Source of the DNA: Johnsonella sp.
GTDB lineage: Bacteria; Bacillota; Clostridia; Lachnospirales; Lachnospiraceae
Reading direction: 5' to 3'
Length of the DNA: 64,000 nt
Assembly (NCBI GenBank): GCA_030529445.1
Contig: JAUMWW010000008.1
Location: 35,978 to 99,977, forward strand
Made by a program: the position numbers and the translations under genes. This document shows, in pieces, positions 60,227-64,000 of this stretch. Position 1 is the stretch's first letter. Every line of letters starts with the position of its first letter. Below the pieces are notes generated by a model. It ran no database searches. It saw nothing but the letters and a program-made list of their open reading frames with translations, and had not been told where the DNA came from.

Positions 60227-61690
60227 ATGGGGAAAAATTTAAAAAAACTCACGATCCTGCACTCAAATGATATGCATGGAGATTTTGTGGCAAAAAAAGT
60301 AAATGAAAAGCTTCTCGGAGGAGTTTCCATGCTTTCAGGATATATCCAAAAAACAAGGAAGGAAGACGAAAACGTAATCTATGCCATTTCCGGGGATATG
60401 TTCAGAGGTTCGGTGATAGACAGCGAATATAAGGGAATTTCCACGATAGAGATTATGAATATGCTTTATCCGGATGTGGTGACGATAGGAAACCATGAGG
60501 TGGATTACGGAGTCGCGCATCTGCTCTTTATCGAAAAATGCGCACAGTTTCCGATTATCAATGCAAACATGTATATCAAAACGAATTTTAAGCGCCTGTT
60601 CCGCTCCCATATTATTCTTGAGATTGACGGAATGAAGATTCTCTTTATCGGGGTGCTGACGGAGGCGGTGCTTTCCCAGACCAGGCAGGATAATCTGATC
60701 GGAGCGCTTGTGGATATTGAAGAGGCGGCTAAGGAAGTCGGCAGGATCTGCGATGTATATAAGACGGAGGATATAGATTTTACCGTGCTTCTGACCCATA
60801 TCGGCATAGAATCGGATAAGGAGCTTGCGGCAGAGCTGGATCCGCGCTGGGGAGTGGATTTGATTATCGGAGGGCATAGCCATACCTATCTGGAGAAGCC
60901 CGTGGAGGTCTGCGGCATTCCCATCGTTCAGGCAGCCTGCGGTACGGAACAGATCGGGCGCTTCGATATTATTGTCGATACGGATCTGAATGCGATAGAC
61001 AGCTATACATGGAAGCTGATTCCGATCGATGAGGAGCATTGCCCCAGGGATCTGCAATTGGAGGAGATCGTAAACGGCTATTGCCGAAAGACGGATCTGA
61101 AGTATAAGAGGCTTATCACCAGGCTTGCGGATAAATACACCCATCCCAGGAGGAATGAAGAAACGATGCTGGGCAGGCTGATTGCGGACAGTTTTCAGGA
61201 TATGCTCGGAGTGGATATTATGCTTTTGGGCTCCGGCAGCATAAGAGGGGAGAATCTCGGACCGATTGTGACCTATCAGGATCTTATGGAGGTATTTCCC
61301 TATAATGAAGAAATTTTCAGAATCTGGGTAAGCGGAGAGCAGCTGAGCAGGATGATCAGGTATATTCTTCGCGAGGAAGCGCTCAGCGGGGAAGGAGAGT
61401 TCTATCAGTTTTCCAAAGGCTTTCACGTGGAGTACGAAAGAAGCAGCAGGACCTTAAGAAGCTTCAGTTTTCAGGGCAGGCAGATTTGTGAAAAGGACAG
61501 ATTTAAGATCGGTATTCAGAACTTCCATCTGAAGAATATCAAAAGCTTTATGGGGATAACGGAGGAGGAGCTTTCGGGCGAACATAAGCCGAAAGTTATC
61601 GCAACGAGATGCTCCGACGCCCTGGAGGAATATTTCAGCACACAGGATATGCTCAGGTGCAGCGAAGAACGGAGACTGCTGATTATTTAG
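60227..61690 (+). CDS. Cytoplasmic 5'-nucleotidase/2',3'-cyclic phosphodiesterase-like metallophosphatase
   Basis: This 487-residue protein has the calcineurin-like metal motifs 'ILHSNDMHGDF', 'YAISGDMFRGS', 'TIGNHEVDYG', 'LLTHIGIESD' and 'GGHSHTYLE', and the UshA C-terminal domain with 'GRLIADSFQDMLGVDIML' and 'EVFPYNEEIFRIWVSG'. It should hydrolyse nucleoside monophosphates or related phosphodiesters. There is no signal peptide, unlike UshA, so it acts inside the cell. It may release nucleosides that feed the purine base pathway; this is a contextual guess. The ribosome site is AGAGGTG. Confidence 0.88.
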   Translation: MGKNLKKLTILHSNDMHGDFVAKKVNEKLLGGVSMLSGYIQKTRKEDENVIYAISGDMFRGSVIDSEYKGISTIEIMNMLYPDVVTIGNHEVDYGVAHLLFIEKCAQFPIINANMYIKTNFKRLFRSHIILEIDGMKILFIGVLTEAVLSQTRQDNLIGALVDIEEAAKEVGRICDVYKTEDIDFTVLLTHIGIESDKELAAELDPRWGVDLIIGGHSHTYLEKPVEVCGIPIVQAACGTEQIGRFDIIVDTDLNAIDSYTWKLIPIDEEHCPRDLQLEEIVNGYCRKTDLKYKRLITRLADKYTHPRRNEETMLGRLIADSFQDMLGVDIMLLGSGSIRGENLGPIVTYQDLMEVFPYNEEIFRIWVSGEQLSRMIRYILREEALSGEGEFYQFSKGFHVEYERSSRTLRSFSFQGRQICEKDRFKIGIQNFHLKNIKSFMGITEEELSGEHKPKVIATRCSDALEEYFSTQDMLRCSEERRLLII

Positions 61691-61752
61691 GAAATTAGAA
61701 GGAAGAAAGATATATTTTTTTATGATTTAGTGTTATAATAAGGAGGATAGAG

Positions 61753-62919
61753 ATGGGTATGACAAATGGAAATGAAGCAGAAGGCTGGAACGAAACAACG
61801 ATTGCAAGCACAAGAGAGGAAACGGATAAAAAATGCCGAAACTGCGGAGGAGTGCTCAGTTTTGATCCCCAAAGCGGGGGCTTGCTCTGTCCGTTTTGCG
61901 GAAACAGGGAAGAGATCCGACCCGAGCATGAGGACTTTCAGGCGGAGGAGCTTGATTTTAACGAGGCAAAAGAAGATCAGGCAGCCTGTGACTGGGGACT
62001 TTCCACCAAGGCGGTTATTTGTAAATCCTGCGGAGCCGAAACGGTTTATGATGCAAACAAGATTTCGGGAGAATGCCCTTACTGCGGCTCCAATCAGGTA
62101 ATGGAGGCGGCGGACAGTCAGGTGATGGCTCCGGGCGGAGTGGTTTTATTTAAACATGATGCGGCTTCGGCTGCCGCCTTATTTAAGAGCTGGCTGAGCA
62201 AGAAATTCTTCTGCCCGAAGGCGGCAAAGGAAAATGCAAAGACCGAAGCCTTTCAGGGCTTATATATTCCGTTCTGGACATTCGATACGGATACGCTCAG
62301 TGATTATCGGGGAGAGTACGGTATCCGAAGAGAGTACAAGGATAAGGAGGGGGAGACAAAGACGAAGACGGATTGGTACTCGACCAGAGGAAGATATGAG
62401 GAGAGCTTCGACGATCAGCTGGTTTCCGGTTCTTCGCAGCAAAATGCGGGCATGCTCTCCGCACTCGAGCCTTTTGATACGAGCAAGGCGGTAGAATATA
62501 AGCCGGAATATATGGCGGGATTTGCCGCGGAGCGCTATTCGGTCAAGCTCAAGGAGGCTTGGCAGAAGGCGAAGCAAAAAATCAGCTCTATTCTGAACAG
62601 AAACGTTAGTGATAAGATCAGGAGGGAGAAGCATGCGGACGACGTGAGAGACGTGCATCTGAATACCGAATTTGCCAATATCACTTATAAATACCTGCTT
62701 TTGCCGGTATGGATATCCTCGTTCAAGTATAATGACAAGGTATATCAGTTTATGGTGAACGGGCAGACCGGAAAGGTGAGCGGAAATACACCGATCTCCT
62801 GGATTAAGGTGGCTCTGGTCGTGCTTGCCGTAGCGGCGGTCATCGGAATTATTGTGGCACTCACGGGAGGCGATGCGGATGCGGCGGCGGCGCTGTATCA
62901 AAATGCTTCTCTGATCTGA
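61753..62919 (+). CDS. Zinc-ribbon membrane-associated protein (YdjG-like)
   Basis: This 388-residue protein has an N-terminal zinc ribbon 'CRNCGGVLSFD...CPFCGN' (about 28-56), a second 'CKSCGAETVYD...CPYCGSN' (about 94-118), and a large beta-rich middle with 'GLYIPFWTFDTDTLSDYRGE' reading into 'YKYLLLPVWISSFKYNDKVY'. It ends with one membrane segment (about 350-372) and a short tail. In Bacillus the comparable YdjG pairs with a membrane partner to recruit an SPFH protein. It lies 86 nt before an SPFH gene. Its job is probably membrane-stress or membrane-organisation; not proven here. Confidence 0.8.
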   Translation: MGMTNGNEAEGWNETTIASTREETDKKCRNCGGVLSFDPQSGGLLCPFCGNREEIRPEHEDFQAEELDFNEAKEDQAACDWGLSTKAVICKSCGAETVYDANKISGECPYCGSNQVMEAADSQVMAPGGVVLFKHDAASAAALFKSWLSKKFFCPKAAKENAKTEAFQGLYIPFWTFDTDTLSDYRGEYGIRREYKDKEGETKTKTDWYSTRGRYEESFDDQLVSGSSQQNAGMLSALEPFDTSKAVEYKPEYMAGFAAERYSVKLKEAWQKAKQKISSILNRNVSDKIRREKHADDVRDVHLNTEFANITYKYLLLPVWISSFKYNDKVYQFMVNGQTGKVSGNTPISWIKVALVVLAVAAVIGIIVALTGGDADAAAALYQNASLI

Positions 62920-63005
62920 GAGAGAAATTTTCATGTTTAAGCAGAAGAGTTGATTACCAAGAATTTAAAACATTTTAGAAAAGACAATGCCAAAGGAGGA
63001 AGAAT

Positions 63006-64000
63006 ATGGGACTTATTAAAGCAGGACTCGGAGCTGCGAGCGGCGTGCTTGCGGATCAGTGGAGGGAGTATTTTTACTGCCCCTCTCTGGGAACCGATGT
63101 ATTGGTAAAAAAGGGAGAAAACAGAAAATCCGCAAGAAGCTCCAATACCAAGGGAAGCAGTAATATCATATCCAACGGATCGATCATAGCGGTCAACGAA
63201 GGGCAGTGTATGATTATCGTGGAGCAGGGAGCCATCGTAGAGGTCAGCGCGGAGCCGGGAGAGTTCGTATTTGACAGCTCGACGGAGCCGAGCATATTTT
63301 ACGGAGGCTTGGGCGAAGGAATCAGCAACAGCTTTAAGACCTTTGCAAAGCGCTTCACGATGGGAGGGGATACGGGCAAGGATCAGAGAGTATATTTCTT
63401 TAATACAAAGAATATCATAGGAAATAAATACGGCACCGCAAATCCCGTGCCCTTCAGGGTTATCGATCAGAATATAGGCCTGGATCTGGAGATTGCTCTG
63501 CGCTGTCACGGAGAATATGCATATAAGCTGGTCGATCCCATACTCTTCTTTAAGAATATCTCCGGCAATGTCGAGGATGAATACAGGAGAGAGCAGATCG
63601 ATTCTCAGTTAAAGACCGAGCTTTTGACGGCTTTGCAGCCTGCATTTGCAAAGATAGCGGAGATGGGAATCAGATATTACCAGATTACCGCACATACGCA
63701 GGAGCTGGTAAAAGCGCTTAACGAAGTGCTTTCGGAGCAATGGGGAGGAACATACGGAATTGCGATATCCGCATTCGGCGTAAGTTCCGTGAAGGCTCCC
63801 GAAGAAGATGAAAAGATGATTAAGGAGCTGCAGAGAAATGCGGTATTCAGAAATCCGAATATGGCGGCGGCTCATCTGGTCGGCGCTCAGGCTTCCGCAA
63901 TGCAGTCCGCGGCTTCCAATACGGCAACCGGACCGATGATGGCATTTGCGGGAATGAATATGGCAGGAAATGCCGGCGGAATGAATGCGCAAAGCCTCTT
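63006..64000 (+). CDS. SPFH domain protein (YdjI-like), 3' truncated
   Basis: The frame is open to the window end (331 codons visible). The product starts 'MGLIKAGLGAASGVLADQWR', has an SPFH/virion-core-like domain ('GSIIAVNEGQCMIIVEQG', 'YFFNTKNIIGNKYGTANP', 'LRCHGEYAYKLVDPILFF', 'QIDSQLKTELLTALQPAFA', 'YGIAISAFGVSSVKAPEEDE') and then an Ala/Met/Gly/Asn-rich C-terminal tail that usually leads to a zinc ribbon. It has AAAGGAGG upstream. It resembles YdjI, which is recruited to the membrane by YdjG/YdjH and works with PspA-type systems. No pspA gene is in view. Confidence 0.85.
   Translation, partial: MGLIKAGLGAASGVLADQWREYFYCPSLGTDVLVKKGENRKSARSSNTKGSSNIISNGSIIAVNEGQCMIIVEQGAIVEVSAEPGEFVFDSSTEPSIFYGGLGEGISNSFKTFAKRFTMGGDTGKDQRVYFFNTKNIIGNKYGTANPVPFRVIDQNIGLDLEIALRCHGEYAYKLVDPILFFKNISGNVEDEYRREQIDSQLKTELLTALQPAFAKIAEMGIRYYQITAHTQELVKALNEVLSEQWGGTYGIAISAFGVSSVKAPEEDEKMIKELQRNAVFRNPNMAAAHLVGAQASAMQSAASNTATGPMMAFAGMNMAGNAGGMNAQSL

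Noticed and set aside
60335..61426. 363-residue minus-strand frame over the 5'-nucleotidase-like gene
   Set aside because: Shadow of a gene with complete metallophosphatase motifs; no start signal.
1..64000. CRISPR array, insertion sequence, prophage or integrative element
   Set aside because: No regularly spaced repeats, transposase, integrase, phage structural genes or attachment-like direct repeats were seen.

Overview
The window looks like chromosomal DNA from an anaerobic, low-to-mid GC Gram-positive bacterium, most likely a clostridial (Lachnospiraceae-like) member of the Bacillota. The pointers are strong AGGAGG-type ribosome sites, heavy AGA/AGG arginine use, short lipoprotein signals, and gene families typical of fermentative gut or oral anaerobes. 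I cannot name the species. I see no insertion sequence, prophage, CRISPR array, rRNA or tRNA. Gene density is high and almost all genes sit in operons with overlapping or coupled starts.

Layout. (1) 1-5110: tail of an operon with an Fe-S/CCG-domain protein (cut by the window edge), a TVP38/DedA membrane protein, a fused pair of glycosyltransferase domains of the TIGR04282/TIGR04283 type (labelled arsenosugar or rSAM/selenodomain-associated), an APH-like kinase-fold protein and a lipoprotein with two rhodanese domains. A thioesterase follows. (2) 5998-12209: molybdenum cofactor genes (MoeA-like, moaC, moaA, MOSC, mogA/moaB) and the molybdate transporter modABC. (3) 12280-17776, minus strand: YheO-like regulator, ygeX, ygeY, ygeW and carbamate kinase. 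Divergent from it, 18088-29671 carries ssnA, ygfK, a selenium-dependent-type xanthine dehydrogenase fusion, a dihydropyrimidinase/hydantoinase, yqeC, yqeB, mocA and xdhC. Together these match the anaerobic purine (xanthine/urate) degradation cluster of gut bacteria: opening and hydrolysis of the purine ring, 2,3-diaminopropionate breakdown to pyruvate and ammonia, and ATP from a carbamoyl group through carbamate kinase. (4) 29733-40137: a divergent locus around a Mop-type aldehyde oxidoreductase, with relatives of the poorly understood Desulfovibrio DVU_1551-1559 set (NTP-transferase-like protein fused to a ModE-like HTH, AMP/CoA ligase, FAD/Fe-S/CCG oxidoreductase, small CxxC protein, C-GCAxxG-C-C protein, and a radical SAM protein fused to a methyltransferase). 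This is the best candidate for an undescribed system. (5) 40312-48606: guanine deaminase, three-subunit xanthine dehydrogenase, adenine deaminase and an NCS2 purine permease, which feed bases into region 3. (6) 48669-51854: a very large MalT-like ATPase regulator with a C-terminal winged helix/BTAD, facing the purine operon. (7) 52034-52286: a structured RNA, probably 6S RNA. (8) 52350-64000: Ca2+-type P-ATPase, a secreted DUF5722 glycosidase-like protein, an iron-type ABC importer, a cytoplasmic 5'-nucleotidase-like phosphatase, and a zinc-ribbon/SPFH pair resembling YdjG/YdjI (cut by the window end).

How it fits together. Molybdate is imported by ModABC and built into molybdopterin by the moa genes. 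MocA, YqeB, YqeC and XdhC mature the cofactor, with a labile selenium for the Se-dependent hydroxylases. Three distinct molybdenum hydroxylases then use it. Adenine and guanine are taken up, deaminated and oxidised to xanthine, which the yge/ssnA/ygfK/hyu module dismantles for carbon, nitrogen and ATP. The Mop locus sits inside this purine region, but its substrate and the purpose of its radical SAM, ligase and NTP-transferase partners are unknown.
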